Shown: positions 43,549 through 52,237 of the stretch, in pieces
Layout of the letters: each line of letters starts with the position of its first letter
Numbering within the stretch: the first letter of the stretch is position 1
Source of the DNA: UBA1731 sp964567665
GTDB taxonomy: Bacteria > Verrucomicrobiota > Kiritimatiellia > RFP12 > UBA1067
Length of the DNA: 57,025 nucleotides
Reading direction: 5' to 3'
Assembly (NCBI GenBank): GCA_964567665.1
Contig: CAZMNN010000013.1
Span: forward strand, 1-57,025
Notes under the pieces: model-generated
What the model was told of the DNA's origin: nothing
The model's input: the letters and a program-made list of their open reading frames with translations, nothing else
Database searches by the model: none
Position numbers and translations under genes: made by a program

Positions 43549-45300
43549 CTATCCTTCGCGCTCGGACAGCTCCAGCCAGCGCGTCTCCGCTTCGTCGAGC
43601 GCAGTCCGCACCTGCGGAAGCCGCGCCATCAGGGCGACGGCTTTTGCGTTGTCGCGGGAGTAGATCGTCGAGTCGGACAGCGCAGCTTCGATGTCGGCGA
43701 TCTCCGCTTCGAGCGCCGACATCCTTTCCGGAAGCTGCTCCAGCTCGCGCTTCTCCATGTATGAAAGCTTCCGTCCGGCGGGACGGGCGGACGGCGCTGC
43801 GGCGGCGGGCGGCGCGGCCTTCTCCCGCTTCTCCGCCTTTGCGACATCCTTGAGCAGACGCGCCGCCTCGGCATACCCGCCAGCACACACGCGCACCTCT
43901 CCATCCCCGGCGAGCACATACGTGGATGTCACCACGTTGTCGAGAAATTCGCGGTCGTGCGACACGACAAGCAACGTACCGCCGTAGTTCAGCAGCTGCT
44001 CCTCAAGAAGCTCCAGCGTCTCAACGTCGAGATCGTTCGTAGGCTCGTCCATCACGAGAAGGTTCGACGGCTTGAGGAAGAGCCGCGCCAGAAGCAGACG
44101 CGCCTTCTCGCCGCCGGAAAGAGCTTTCACCGGAGTGCGGCATCGCTCCGGCGTGAACAGGAAATCCGCAAGGTACGAATACACGTGCTTCGACACGCCG
44201 CCTACCGTCACGACGTCGCAGCCCGCCGCAACGGCCTCCTTGACCGTGACCTCAGGATCGAGCTGCGCCCGCAGCTGGTCGAAGAACGCCATCTCCACCC
44301 GCGTACCAAGCGTGACCGCGCCGGCCACCGGACTCAACGCTCCCGTGAGCAGCTTGAGCAGCGTCGTCTTCCCGGCTCCGTTGTCCCCGACGATCCCGAT
44401 CCTCTCGCCCTTCAGTATGTCTGCGGTGAAGTCCTTTACGACCTCACGCTCCCCGTACGAGAACGACAGTCCCTCTATCTTGATCACGCGATCGCCGGAC
44501 GCCGCTGCGGTGTCAAGCTTAAGCGACGCCGTTCCGGGAGCGGATCTTCTGTTCGCAAATTCAAGACGCAGCTGACGCAACGCCTCCACGCGCCCCTGGT
44601 TGCGCCGCCGCCGCGCCTTTACGCCTTGACGGATCCAAGCCTCCTCCTGCGCCAGCTTCTTCGCCTTGCGCTCCCACAGCACGGCCTCGTCGGCCATCAG
44701 GTCGGCCTTGCGCTGAAGGAATGTGCGGTAGTCGCAGTTCCAGCCGGCGAGACGTCCCCGGTCAAGATCGTACACGTAAGTGGCCACATCCTTCAGGAAT
44801 GCGCGATCGTGCGTCACGAACAGAAACGCAGTGTCGGTCTGACGGCGTATGAACGCCTCAAGCCACTCGATCGAAGCGATGTCGAGATGGTTTGTCGGCT
44901 CGTCAAGCAGCACAAGATCCGGCTCGTCGGACAGCGCCCGCGCAAGAAGCGCACGTCTGCGAAGACCGCCGGAAAGCGTGTTGAACACATCGTTTGGATT
45001 AAGCCCCATCTGCGAAACGTATCTCTCCGAGCGCGCAACGTCTATTACTGTGCCGGGACGGTCGTGCGGAACCTCCTGCTCAAGAAACGCCACCTTTAGA
45101 TCCGGAGCCTTGATGATCTCGCCCGTATCTGGCTCAAGCAGACCTGCGATGACTTTCAGCAGCGTGGACTTCCCTTCGCCGTTCCTTCCGGTGACGCAGG
45201 CGCGAACGCCGCTTTCCACGTTGAGCGACACGTCTTCAAGCACGGGATCGCCGCCGAACGCCAGCGACACGGAACGGAGCGACAGCAGATGGCGCGACAT
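43549..45300 (-). CDS. ABC-F family ATPase (Uup/EttA-like ribosome-associated factor)
   Basis: 583 residues: two ATP-binding cassettes, no membrane helices. Walker A GRNGEGKSTLL and GDNGAGKTTLL; signatures LSGGLRRRALLARAL and LSGGEKARLLLARL; Walker B LVLLDEPTNHLD and LLVMDEPTNDLD. A charged linker holds the tRNA-contacting region, and the C-terminal ~80 residues form a coiled coil as in Uup. Acts on stalled or stressed ribosomes by family. It starts 3 bp after queC ends and closes the exbB run. Confidence 0.94.
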   Translation of the reverse strand: MSRHLLSLRSVSLAFGGDPVLEDVSLNVESGVRACVTGRNGEGKSTLLKVIAGLLEPDTGEIIKAPDLKVAFLEQEVPHDRPGTVIDVARSERYVSQMGLNPNDVFNTLSGGLRRRALLARALSDEPDLVLLDEPTNHLDIASIEWLEAFIRRQTDTAFLFVTHDRAFLKDVATYVYDLDRGRLAGWNCDYRTFLQRKADLMADEAVLWERKAKKLAQEEAWIRQGVKARRRRNQGRVEALRQLRLEFANRRSAPGTASLKLDTAAASGDRVIKIEGLSFSYGEREVVKDFTADILKGERIGIVGDNGAGKTTLLKLLTGALSPVAGAVTLGTRVEMAFFDQLRAQLDPEVTVKEAVAAGCDVVTVGGVSKHVYSYLADFLFTPERCRTPVKALSGGEKARLLLARLFLKPSNLLVMDEPTNDLDVETLELLEEQLLNYGGTLLVVSHDREFLDNVVTSTYVLAGDGEVRVCAGGYAEAARLLKDVAKAEKREKAAPPAAAAPSARPAGRKLSYMEKRELEQLPERMSALEAEIADIEAALSDSTIYSRDNAKAVALMARLPQVRTALDEAETRWLELSEREG

Positions 45301-45303
45301 CCT

Positions 45304-46002
45304 CTATGCCTCCCTGCCCGCGCCTCTGCGGCGGCGAGTCCCGCCGCGCCGGCTCTTCTGCGCGATGAATTCGTCAAACCCACGGTTGCGCAGAACGCAG
45401 GCCGGACACCCTCCGCAGCCTTTGCCGGGTACGCCGTTGTAGCAGGTCACAGTCTCGTTCTCTATCACATCGAGAATGCCGAGGCTGTCGGCCAGCGCCC
45501 ACTCGTCCGCCTTTGACATGTGCATGAACGGCGTGACGATCTTGACAGGCCATTCAAGCGCCAGACGCAAAGTCCGCTGCTGCGCCCGGATGAACGCTTC
45601 GCGGCAATCCGGATACCCCGAATAATCCGCCTCCGAAACGCCGGTGTAGAGTTCCGTCGCACCGATGCTCTTCGCCCAGACCGCCGCCGAAAGGAGAAAG
45701 AACGCATTGCGCCCCTCAACTACGGTCGTCGGGCAGCTTGCGCCCTTCCGCCTTTCGATAGGCGCCGTCTTAGACATCAACGCGTTGCTCGTTATGTGGC
45801 GGTAGAAGTCGAGCGATACGACCTTGTGCGCCGCAACCTTAAAGCGGCGGGCGAGACGCCGTGCAAACCTGACCTCGATTGAGTGCCGCTGTCCGTACGC
45901 GAACGTGATGGCGGCGACATTCTCCGCTCCATGCTTCCGCACCGCAAGCGCAAGGCACGTCGCCGAATCCTGCCCACCCGAAAGTACAACAACCGCTTTC
46001 AT
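45304..46002 (-). CDS. queC: 7-cyano-7-deazaguanine synthase QueC
   Basis: 232 residues; ATP-dependent conversion of CDG to preQ0 for queuosine. PP-loop SGGQDSATCLALA near the start, YGQRHSIEV, and the zinc site CYNGVPGKGCGGCPAC. The start at 46002 overlaps the nadD/HAD stop as ATGA. Ends in a short Arg-rich tail. No other que genes here. Confidence 0.95.
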   Translation of the reverse strand: MKAVVVLSGGQDSATCLALAVRKHGAENVAAITFAYGQRHSIEVRFARRLARRFKVAAHKVVSLDFYRHITSNALMSKTAPIERRKGASCPTTVVEGRNAFFLLSAAVWAKSIGATELYTGVSEADYSGYPDCREAFIRAQQRTLRLALEWPVKIVTPFMHMSKADEWALADSLGILDVIENETVTCYNGVPGKGCGGCPACVLRNRGFDEFIAQKSRRGGTRRRRGAGREA

Positions 46003-47078
46003 GCCTCTGCCCTGTATATCTGCGAACGCCAGCCAAAGTCCTTGGCGGCGGAAACGTTCTGCTCCGTATCGTCGAGAAAGAGAAGTTCGTGCGGCGTAAG
46101 CCCCATCCGCTCCGCCGCCAGATCGTATATCCGCCTTTCCGGCTTCACCATCCTCTCGATTCCGGATATGACCTCCATGTCGAGAAGCGCGGAGTACTCT
46201 GCACATCGGGGGACGAACAGGCGTTCGTGGAAATCCTCTGACATGTTGGAGAGCACGCCCAATTTTTTGCCTATCCGCTTCAGATCCTTCATCAGCGCAA
46301 GCGTGTGCCGCGACAGCGTCTTCACCCACGCCTCCGCATCAACGCGCCACAGCTCAGCAAGCTGCGCTTCCGTCGGCGACGGCAATCCGCCGTTCTCGAA
46401 GATCAGCCGATACATTTCGCCGAAGGAGCATTCGCCGCCATCCCACCTGGCGCGGAACCTGCGCCACCCGTCGTCGAACGCCGCCCGCGACAGTCCAAGC
46501 GATTCGCAGTACGGACGCAGCTCGTCGCCGTCCCCTGCAAACGGCGAGACGGATACGACCCCGCCGAAATCGAACACTACGCCACGCGCAGAAAGAAAAT
46601 CATCCACCGCCGACGGCACCAGATCCTTCACCGGCTCGCCGTGCGACAGACGGTTGCGCACCTCCGTCGATGATTCCCTTGTGCGGGGGAACGTCACGAA
46701 CCGGACGAGACGGGCAAGCTCTTCCGCCTCCCTCCAACGCGAAACCTCTCCTGCGTTGTCTTCGCCGATTATGAAGAACAGCTCTGCATCGGGATTGCGC
46801 GACTTCACCTCCCGCACCGTATCTATCGTATACGATTCGCCGCCGCGCCTGAGTTCGATGTCGCAAGGCTCCAGCAGTGGATGAGGGGCGCAGGCGCATT
46901 TCACGAGCGTCCACCTCAACGCATCGAAACCGCTCTCCGCCTTGAACGGATTGTGCGCCGCCGGAATCACGAGCACCTTCTCAAGGGAGTGTTCCGCCGC
47001 TGCCCTCAACGCCACGCCGATGTGTCCGGAATGGATCGGGTTGAACGTGCCGCCGAATATGCCGATGCGCCTTGTCAT
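45999..47078 (-). CDS. nadD: NadD-HAD fusion: nicotinate-nucleotide adenylyltransferase joined to a HAD hydrolase
   Basis: 359 residues. Residues 1-~165 are NadD: GIFGGTFNPIHSGH with the nucleotidyl-transfer HxGH at 16-19, and SSTEVRNRL. Between FPRTR and SSTEVR the usual ~25-residue stretch is missing. Residues ~167-359 are a HAD-IA hydrolase: nucleophile D170 in VVFDFGGV, motif II LSNMSE, Lys in VKPERRIYD, acidic motif LFLDDTEQNV. The domains join with almost no linker and no frameshift. It overlaps larC and queC. NadD makes NaAD for NAD; the HAD substrate is unknown. Confidence 0.85.
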   Translation of the reverse strand: MTRRIGIFGGTFNPIHSGHIGVALRAAAEHSLEKVLVIPAAHNPFKAESGFDALRWTLVKCACAPHPLLEPCDIELRRGGESYTIDTVREVKSRNPDAELFFIIGEDNAGEVSRWREAEELARLVRFVTFPRTRESSTEVRNRLSHGEPVKDLVPSAVDDFLSARGVVFDFGGVVSVSPFAGDGDELRPYCESLGLSRAAFDDGWRRFRARWDGGECSFGEMYRLIFENGGLPSPTEAQLAELWRVDAEAWVKTLSRHTLALMKDLKRIGKKLGVLSNMSEDFHERLFVPRCAEYSALLDMEVISGIERMVKPERRIYDLAAERMGLTPHELLFLDDTEQNVSAAKDFGWRSQIYRAEA

Positions 47079-47809
47079 GCCGCCTCGATCTTCAGTATGC
47101 GAAGTATTGCCGGGCGGCCGTAGTCCCGCTTGCCGAGTCCCGTTCCCACTCCAAGCACCCTGTACGCGGCGGGCAGCGTATCGCCAGTGCGGAACGCCGC
47201 CGCGAGAGCGATTCCCGTCGGCGTCACACATTCGCCCTTTGTCGCCGATGGACGCAGCGGAATTCCCGTCGCCCGCGCAATCTCAAGCACCGCCGGCACC
47301 GGCACCGGCAGTTCGCCGTGTGCGCACATCACCGTGCCGCTCCCTTCCGCAAGGCCGGACACAACACATTCGCTTTCGCCTATGTCGTCGAAGAGAACTG
47401 CCGCAGAGACGATGTCGACTATCGAATCTATCGCCCCCACTTCGTGGAAATGCACCTCCTCGACAGGTTTCCCGTGGACTTTCGCCTCCGCCTCTGCGAC
47501 AAGACGGAAGGCCCGTTTGGCAAGCACCCTTGCGGCATCGCTCATCTCTCCGCGATCGATGATCGCCTCCACGTCCGCAAGGTTGCGGTGTTCATGGTGA
47601 TATCCGCAGCTCCCGTGCGGAAGGATTACATCGAAGTCTATGCCGGATATTCCGTACGACGACTTCTCCGCTATCTCGCAGGAGAACTCGTCCCCAAGCC
47701 CCAGCGAATCGAGCGTCTTCCTCAGCCTCTCAGCACTCGCGCCGAGCGACAGCAAGGCGCCGACCGTCATGTCGCCGGATATCCCGGCCGCTCCCTCAAT
47801 GTACAGCAT
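47075..47809 (-). CDS. larC: LarC N-terminal (LarC1-like) nickel-pincer cofactor protein, lacking LarC2
   Basis: 244 residues, against ~400 for full LarC. GAAGISGDMTVGALLSLG opens the protein and VHFHEVGAIDSIVDIVSAAVL is the central motif; a His-rich loop (HGSCGYHHEHRN) may hold metal. It ends where LarC1 usually ends (RPAILRILKIE); nadD begins at once, so the nickel-inserting C-terminal part is absent here. LarB is upstream with 14 bp overlap. Confidence 0.85.
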   Translation of the reverse strand: MLYIEGAAGISGDMTVGALLSLGASAERLRKTLDSLGLGDEFSCEIAEKSSYGISGIDFDVILPHGSCGYHHEHRNLADVEAIIDRGEMSDAARVLAKRAFRLVAEAEAKVHGKPVEEVHFHEVGAIDSIVDIVSAAVLFDDIGESECVVSGLAEGSGTVMCAHGELPVPVPAVLEIARATGIPLRPSATKGECVTPTGIALAAAFRTGDTLPAAYRVLGVGTGLGKRDYGRPAILRILKIEAA

Positions 47810-48548
47810 TCCGCTTTCCTCCCGAACCCATCCTGCGCAGCATCCGGCAGGCGACGACCGCCGCACCGAATCCGTTGTCTATGTTCACCACGCTCACGCC
47901 CTCGGCGCAGGAATTCAGCATCGCGAGCGCCGCCGCCACTCCACCGGCGCCGGCGCCGTAGCCCACCGATGTCGGCACGGCCACCACGGGTGCGGACACC
48001 AGACCGGAGACTACGCTCGGAAGCGCACCCTCCATTCCCGCGACGGCAACAACCACATCCGCCTTCCGCACTTCCTCGATTACGCCGAGAAGACGATGAA
48101 GCCCGGCAACTCCGACATCGAAATAGCGCGACACCGCACCGCCGAAGAACTCCACCGTGCCGGCACACTCCTCCGCCACCGGAATGTCCGCCGTGCCGCC
48201 GGTCAGCACCGCAACCGAGCCTTTGAGCCGCCGGACAGCGCGGGACGAAGTGCGCATACGCTTCGGCGCAAGCGCGAGAAGACACCCCTCAGGGATGTAC
48301 CTGACGTTTCCGTCTGACGCGATGACGGCATCGGCCTGCTCCTGCGTGACACGTGTCGCAAGCGCGGGCATCCCCTTTTCGGCGAATGATGCGAATATGC
48401 GCACGAGCTGTTCAGGCGTCTTCCCCGGCCCGAACACCGTTTCGCCGAAACCGGTCCTCTCCGGGCGGGAGAAGTCGAGCCTGGCAAACTTCACATCAAA
48501 ACGGTTGTCGTCTCTGCCTCGCATTGTCATCAGCGTTTTCCGATTCAT
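47796..48548 (-). CDS. larB: LarB: nickel-pincer nucleotide biosynthesis carboxylase
   Basis: 250 residues; carboxylates and hydrolyses nicotinate adenine dinucleotide in the first step of nickel-pincer cofactor synthesis. AIRC/PurE-like signatures are VLTGGTADIPVAEE, DVGVAGLHRLLG, VAGMEGALPSVVSGLV, PTSVGYGAGAGG and MLNSCAEGVSVVNIDNGFGA. The start overlaps the tonB stop by 4 bp. Its substrate NaAD is the product of NadD encoded two genes on. larE and larA are not in the window. Confidence 0.92.
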   Translation of the reverse strand: MNRKTLMTMRGRDDNRFDVKFARLDFSRPERTGFGETVFGPGKTPEQLVRIFASFAEKGMPALATRVTQEQADAVIASDGNVRYIPEGCLLALAPKRMRTSSRAVRRLKGSVAVLTGGTADIPVAEECAGTVEFFGGAVSRYFDVGVAGLHRLLGVIEEVRKADVVVAVAGMEGALPSVVSGLVSAPVVAVPTSVGYGAGAGGVAAALAMLNSCAEGVSVVNIDNGFGAAVVACRMLRRMGSGGKRNAVH

Positions 48549-49417
48549 CTCTTGGGCGTCATCGTGACGCTGATCTCCGGATATCTCTTCAGAAAGTCCG
48601 CAGAAAGCCCCGGCACGCGACCGACCCGCTTCGCCGCCGCAAGGACTGACTGATCCACCTTGGCGTCCCCTGAACGCTGAATGATTCTATAATCCAGGAT
48701 TCTGCCGCCGCTGCCCAACCGTACAGAAAGCACCACGGGCTGCAGCCCCTCTGACCAGCTGAAATCCGTCCAGCACTCGTAGAACCGCCGCATTATCAGC
48801 GATACGCACCTCTGCTCCTCGCTCGTCGCCAGCTGGTTCGATGCGCCATACCGCGCACCGGCCGCAAGCGCCTTCATTATGTCCGTCTGCGACAACGGCT
48901 TGTCCCGCGACGTTCCCTTGCCCGGCGGGAGTTTCACTGGAGGGGTTATCTTTGGCTTTTTCACAGCCCCCCTCTTGAACTCCTTCTTCTTCGGCTTCTC
49001 CGCCTTCTTCTCAGGCTTCTTGATCGGGCCTTTCTTGAATTCCTTCTTCTTCGGCTTCTCCGGAATCTTCTCGACAGCCTCCACCTTCTCCTTCTGCGGT
49101 TCTTCGGGCTGAGGCTTTTCAGGCTCCGGCTTCGGATCGGGCTTGGGATCCGGCTTATCCGGCTCGTCCTCCGGCGGAGGGTTCGGGTCGGGGTTCGGAT
49201 CGTTGAGATCCTGCTCCGCCCACGGCGGAACTATCGTCATGTCAATCGGTATCACCACATCCTTCGGACGGTACATCACCTTGGATGCAATCCAAAACAG
49301 GCAGAAGGCCGATACGTGAAGTCCGAGCGCAATCAGGAGGGTCTTTGCGTTCAGCGGACTCGACACCTTCCCTCTCTGGCGGTCGTCTTCGTAGAACTTG
49401 TCTATCTCAAGCTCCAT
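48545..49417 (-). CDS. TonB/TolA-like energy-transducing protein
   Basis: 290 residues from MELEIDKF. One membrane helix (~28-48), then a Pro/Lys/Glu-rich periplasm-spanning stretch (NPDPNPPPEDEPDKPDPKPD and repeated KPKKKEFK), and a C-terminal domain with VVLSVRLGSGGRILDYRIIQRSGD typical of TonB/TolA C-termini. With ExbB and ExbD just upstream it forms the inner-membrane complex powering outer-membrane import or envelope integrity. TonB versus TolA cannot be decided. Confidence 0.85.
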   Translation of the reverse strand: MELEIDKFYEDDRQRGKVSSPLNAKTLLIALGLHVSAFCLFWIASKVMYRPKDVVIPIDMTIVPPWAEQDLNDPNPDPNPPPEDEPDKPDPKPDPKPEPEKPQPEEPQKEKVEAVEKIPEKPKKKEFKKGPIKKPEKKAEKPKKKEFKRGAVKKPKITPPVKLPPGKGTSRDKPLSQTDIMKALAAGARYGASNQLATSEEQRCVSLIMRRFYECWTDFSWSEGLQPVVLSVRLGSGGRILDYRIIQRSGDAKVDQSVLAAAKRVGRVPGLSADFLKRYPEISVTMTPKR

Positions 49418-49430
49418 CACCGGGTGTCTC

Positions 49431-49844
49431 TCACTTCTCCACGGTGACAAGGGCCATCTTCCTGACCTTGCACTTATACACGAGCTTCACGACATCCATC
49501 ACGGCTCCGTAGGTGAGACGTTCATCTCCGCGCACCAGCACCGGCACGTCCGGATCGGCCTTCACCTTTTCAAGAAGGTTCTGCTCAAGCTCCTCAAGCG
49601 TGACTGGGGCGTTGTTCATGAACGTGCCGGTCTGCGAAACGGTGATTGTGTTAGCCTTGCTGTCCTTGTTCGGAAGAGTGTCCGTCTTCGCCCTCGGCAG
49701 CATTATCGAAATCCCCTGCTCAAGAGCCGGGATGGTGAGTATGAACGTGACGAGCAGAAGGAACGTGAGGTCGATGAGCGACGTCATGTCGATGCTCGCC
49801 TTCGCCCCCTCGCCGCGTCCGCCTTTCCTTCTTCTGCGACTCAC
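49431..49844 (-). CDS. exbD: ExbD/TolR biopolymer transport protein
   Basis: 137 residues. SIDMTSLIDLTFLLLVTFIL holds the membrane helix and the conserved proton-path Asp; the periplasmic domain contains VLVRGDERLTYGAVMDVVKLV. Lies 42 bp from exbB. Confidence 0.93.
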   Translation of the reverse strand: MSRRRRKGGRGEGAKASIDMTSLIDLTFLLLVTFILTIPALEQGISIMLPRAKTDTLPNKDSKANTITVSQTGTFMNNAPVTLEELEQNLLEKVKADPDVPVLVRGDERLTYGAVMDVVKLVYKCKVRKMALVTVEK

Positions 49845-49886
49845 TGCCTTATCCTTCCATGTGCGGATTCCGTAGTGACGCCGCCA

Positions 49887-50600
49887 TCATGCCTGGAATT
49901 CAAGCGCGACCCTGCCCACAAGGTCATCGGCGAACCCCTCCATGTCTGCGGTGAGGCCGCGCACCGTCGCATTGAGACGGTTGAACGCGCAGACGCCGGG
50001 AATCGCTATGAGCAGACCGACGACTGTGGTGACGAGGGCGGACGAAATCGCAGGCGCCATCGTGGCGATTGTCGCAGACCCTTCCGAACCCATCGCCGCA
50101 AAGGCGTCCAGCACGCCCCACACCGTACCGAGAAGGCCGAGCATCGGCGCAAGCGCGACAACGGTTGCAATCACGCCCATGCCATGCTCAATCCGTAGTT
50201 CCTCCTCGTCGAGGATGTGCTCGCAGTGCGACTTGATCAGTTCAATCTCGTTGCGCGTGAGCGCCGCACCGCGGGTGCCGTCGCCACGCGACAGCGTAGA
50301 TCTGGAATCCGGCGACAGGAGCTTCATCAGACGTTCGCACGTGCCGTAGTAGATGTTTTCAACGGCGGACTTTTCGTTCGGACGGCGGGCCAGATAGTAT
50401 TCAAGCACGTCCCGACCGGTCATGACATCGCGTCCGACCCGGCGCGTGAGACGCACAGCGCGCGCCAGCTCCTTGACCTTGCCGATTATGACGGCCACCA
50501 TGACGACGCTCGCCGCCAGCTGCACAAGCACGATTCCCTTGCCCATCATGCTCGACAGCTTATATCCGTCTATGAGCGAATCCGCAAAAAACTCCACCAT
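49887..50600 (-). CDS. exbB: ExbB/TolQ proton-channel protein
   Basis: 237 residues with three membrane helices: N-terminal ~22-41 and a C-terminal hairpin with APMLGLLGTVWGVLDAF and SSALVTTVVGLLIAIPGV. AAGGAG precedes the ATG. First gene of the run that continues to the ABC-F gene. Confidence 0.93.
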   Translation of the reverse strand: MVEFFADSLIDGYKLSSMMGKGIVLVQLAASVVMVAVIIGKVKELARAVRLTRRVGRDVMTGRDVLEYYLARRPNEKSAVENIYYGTCERLMKLLSPDSRSTLSRGDGTRGAALTRNEIELIKSHCEHILDEEELRIEHGMGVIATVVALAPMLGLLGTVWGVLDAFAAMGSEGSATIATMAPAISSALVTTVVGLLIAIPGVCAFNRLNATVRGLTADMEGFADDLVGRVALEFQA

Positions 50601-50624
50601 TCTCTTTCTCCTTGTGAATGGTCA

Positions 50625-50635
50625 ATTATACCACA
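50625..50635 (-). promoter_or_regulatory. Extended -10 of the exbB run
   Basis: TGTGGTATAAT on the minus strand, TATAAT at 50625-50630, 25 bp before exbB. Confidence 0.65.
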
Positions 50636-50663
50636 TATGTCTCGGCGAAAATGCCGCCCAGGA

Positions 50664-50705
50664 TAAAATGGGAATGACGCATGAGACGGCCTCCTGCGTC
50701 ATTCC
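50664..50705 (-). terminator. Terminator after the LysR-type gene
   Basis: GGAATGACGCA (50671-50681) and TGCGTCATTCC (50695-50705) make a perfect 11-bp stem, 13-nt loop, then CCATTTTATCC on the minus strand. Confidence 0.75.
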
Positions 50706-50717
50706 ATGCGCCCGCTT

Positions 50718-51620
50718 CTATCTTGAGGCGATGCGGGCGCGGATTGCGACGGCGAACGCCGTGCCCGCCGCAGAAAGCGGGATTCCCTTCCGGTATATCA
50801 ACCCAACGCGGATGGTGTCGTCGAGCTTGAGCGGCACGGACACCATGGCCGGGTTGTATGACCTGCTGTGCGCACCGGATGCAACGGTGAAGCCGTCCAA
50901 CCCCAGCAGGAGGTTTGTCATCGTGGCGCGGTCACGGACGCGGATGCTCTTCTTCCTGTCGATTGCGGGCATCACCTCTTCAGAGAAGTAGAGTGCATTC
51001 TCCACGCCCTGCTCGTACGTGAGATACGGGTACGGATCGAGTTCGGCCGGCTTGATTATCTTCTTCTTCGCGAGCGGATGCCCCCTGCCGATGAACACGT
51101 GCGGCTGCTCGGCGAACAGCTCCTCGAAATCCAGCTCCTCCTTGCGGAGAATCTTCGTTATCGCCGATTCGTTCCGCTTCGACAGATATAGGATGCCTAT
51201 CTCGCTCCTGTGGCGGGCAACGTCGTCGATGATCTCGCTCGTCACCGTTTCGCGCAGCGTGAAGTCGTAGGAATCTGCGCCGTTCGCCTTCACAACCTCC
51301 ATGAACGCATCCACCGCAAATGCGTAGTGCTGGCACGACACCGCGAACTGCGGACGGCGCACCGCCTTGCCGGTGTACTTCTCCTGTATTCCAGCCACGT
51401 CATCGAGAATCTGTCTCGCGGACGCAAGGAACTCCTCCCCTTCCCGCGTCACCGTCACGCCTCGGCTTGAGCGCGTGAATATCGCAACGCGCAGCTCCTC
51501 TTCAAGTGCGCGTATCGATTCCGTCAGCGTGGGCTGCGTGACGAACACCTGACGCGCCGCCTCGCTGAGGCTGCCGCACTCTGCCACCGCATCCACGTAT
51601 TTAAGCTGCTGAAGCGTCAT
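50718..51620 (-). CDS. LysR-family transcriptional regulator
   Basis: 300 residues. N-terminal winged helix (LKYVDAVAECGSLSEAARQVFVTQPTLTES across the recognition helix), then a periplasmic-binding-like effector domain. It is transcribed from its own -10 and followed by a terminator, so it is monocistronic. Effector and targets cannot be read; the neighbours are pdx and exb genes. Confidence 0.92.
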   Translation of the reverse strand: MTLQQLKYVDAVAECGSLSEAARQVFVTQPTLTESIRALEEELRVAIFTRSSRGVTVTREGEEFLASARQILDDVAGIQEKYTGKAVRRPQFAVSCQHYAFAVDAFMEVVKANGADSYDFTLRETVTSEIIDDVARHRSEIGILYLSKRNESAITKILRKEELDFEELFAEQPHVFIGRGHPLAKKKIIKPAELDPYPYLTYEQGVENALYFSEEVMPAIDRKKSIRVRDRATMTNLLLGLDGFTVASGAHSRSYNPAMVSVPLKLDDTIRVGLIYRKGIPLSAAGTAFAVAIRARIASR

Positions 51621-51661
51621 ATCTCCCCTTTGCCGTCAGGCACCGTTTGACTGATTCGCGT

Positions 51662-51672
51662 ATTCTACCACA
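51662..51672 (-). promoter_or_regulatory. Extended -10 of the LysR-type gene
   Basis: TGTGGTAGAAT on the minus strand, TAGAAT at 51662-51667, about 41 bp before the start and just past pdxT. Confidence 0.5.
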
Positions 51673-52218
51673 TCAGATCGGAAACGCTTTCGGATCGCCA
51701 AGTTCAGGATGCCACGTAAAGGCCGTGATGCTGCGCCACCGGACGGACGTCGGGAGGTCGTTGTACGATGAAAGGATCTCGACATCCGGCGCAGTTTCCG
51801 TTATCGAAGGGGCGCGGATGAACGTCATCGGCACATTGGGATGTCCGTCCCAGCGACCTGTCGCAGTGAAACTTCCGAGCTGCCGCCCGTAGGCGTTGCG
51901 GCGGACGGCGACCGGAAGCGAACCGAACCATGCCGTCTCCTCGCCCTCGATCCTCTCCGCAAGGAGGATAAGCCCGGCGCAGGTGGCAAAGACGGGCAAC
52001 CCGCCGTCGATGGCATCCTTGAGCGGATAAAAAAGTCCAAAATCCTTCAGCAGTTTGCCCTGCACTGTCGATTCGCCGCCGGGCAGGGCAAGCATGTCTA
52101 TGCCGCCGTGGCGGAAATCGGAGACCTGGCGAATCTCTTGAATCTCCGCCCCCTTGGCGCGAAAGAACGATGCCATCTCCGCAAATGCGCCCTGCACCGC
52201 AAGAACACCGACCTTCAC
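51673..52218 (-). CDS. pdxT: Pyridoxal 5'-phosphate synthase glutaminase subunit PdxT
   Basis: 181 residues; class I glutaminase supplying ammonia to PdxS. GVLAVQGAFAEM at the start, LPGGEST, nucleophilic Cys in FATCAGLILL and catalytic His-Glu in TWHPELG. Lies 19 bp after pdxS. Confidence 0.96.
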   Translation of the reverse strand: MKVGVLAVQGAFAEMASFFRAKGAEIQEIRQVSDFRHGGIDMLALPGGESTVQGKLLKDFGLFYPLKDAIDGGLPVFATCAGLILLAERIEGEETAWFGSLPVAVRRNAYGRQLGSFTATGRWDGHPNVPMTFIRAPSITETAPDVEILSSYNDLPTSVRWRSITAFTWHPELGDPKAFPI

Positions 52219-52237
52219 CGTCCGTCTCCTTCGTCGT

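Noticed and set aside
45304..46329. Longer start for queC adding about 109 residues
   Set aside because: The extension is out-of-frame translation of the nadD/HAD gene; the ATG at 46002 gives a normal QueC and an ATGA junction.
43549..50600. Treating exbB-to-ABC-F as a single functional island
   Set aside because: Overlaps support co-transcription, but the products (envelope energy, nickel cofactor, NAD, queuosine, ribosome factor) do not form one obvious pathway beyond the NadD-LarB link reported above.
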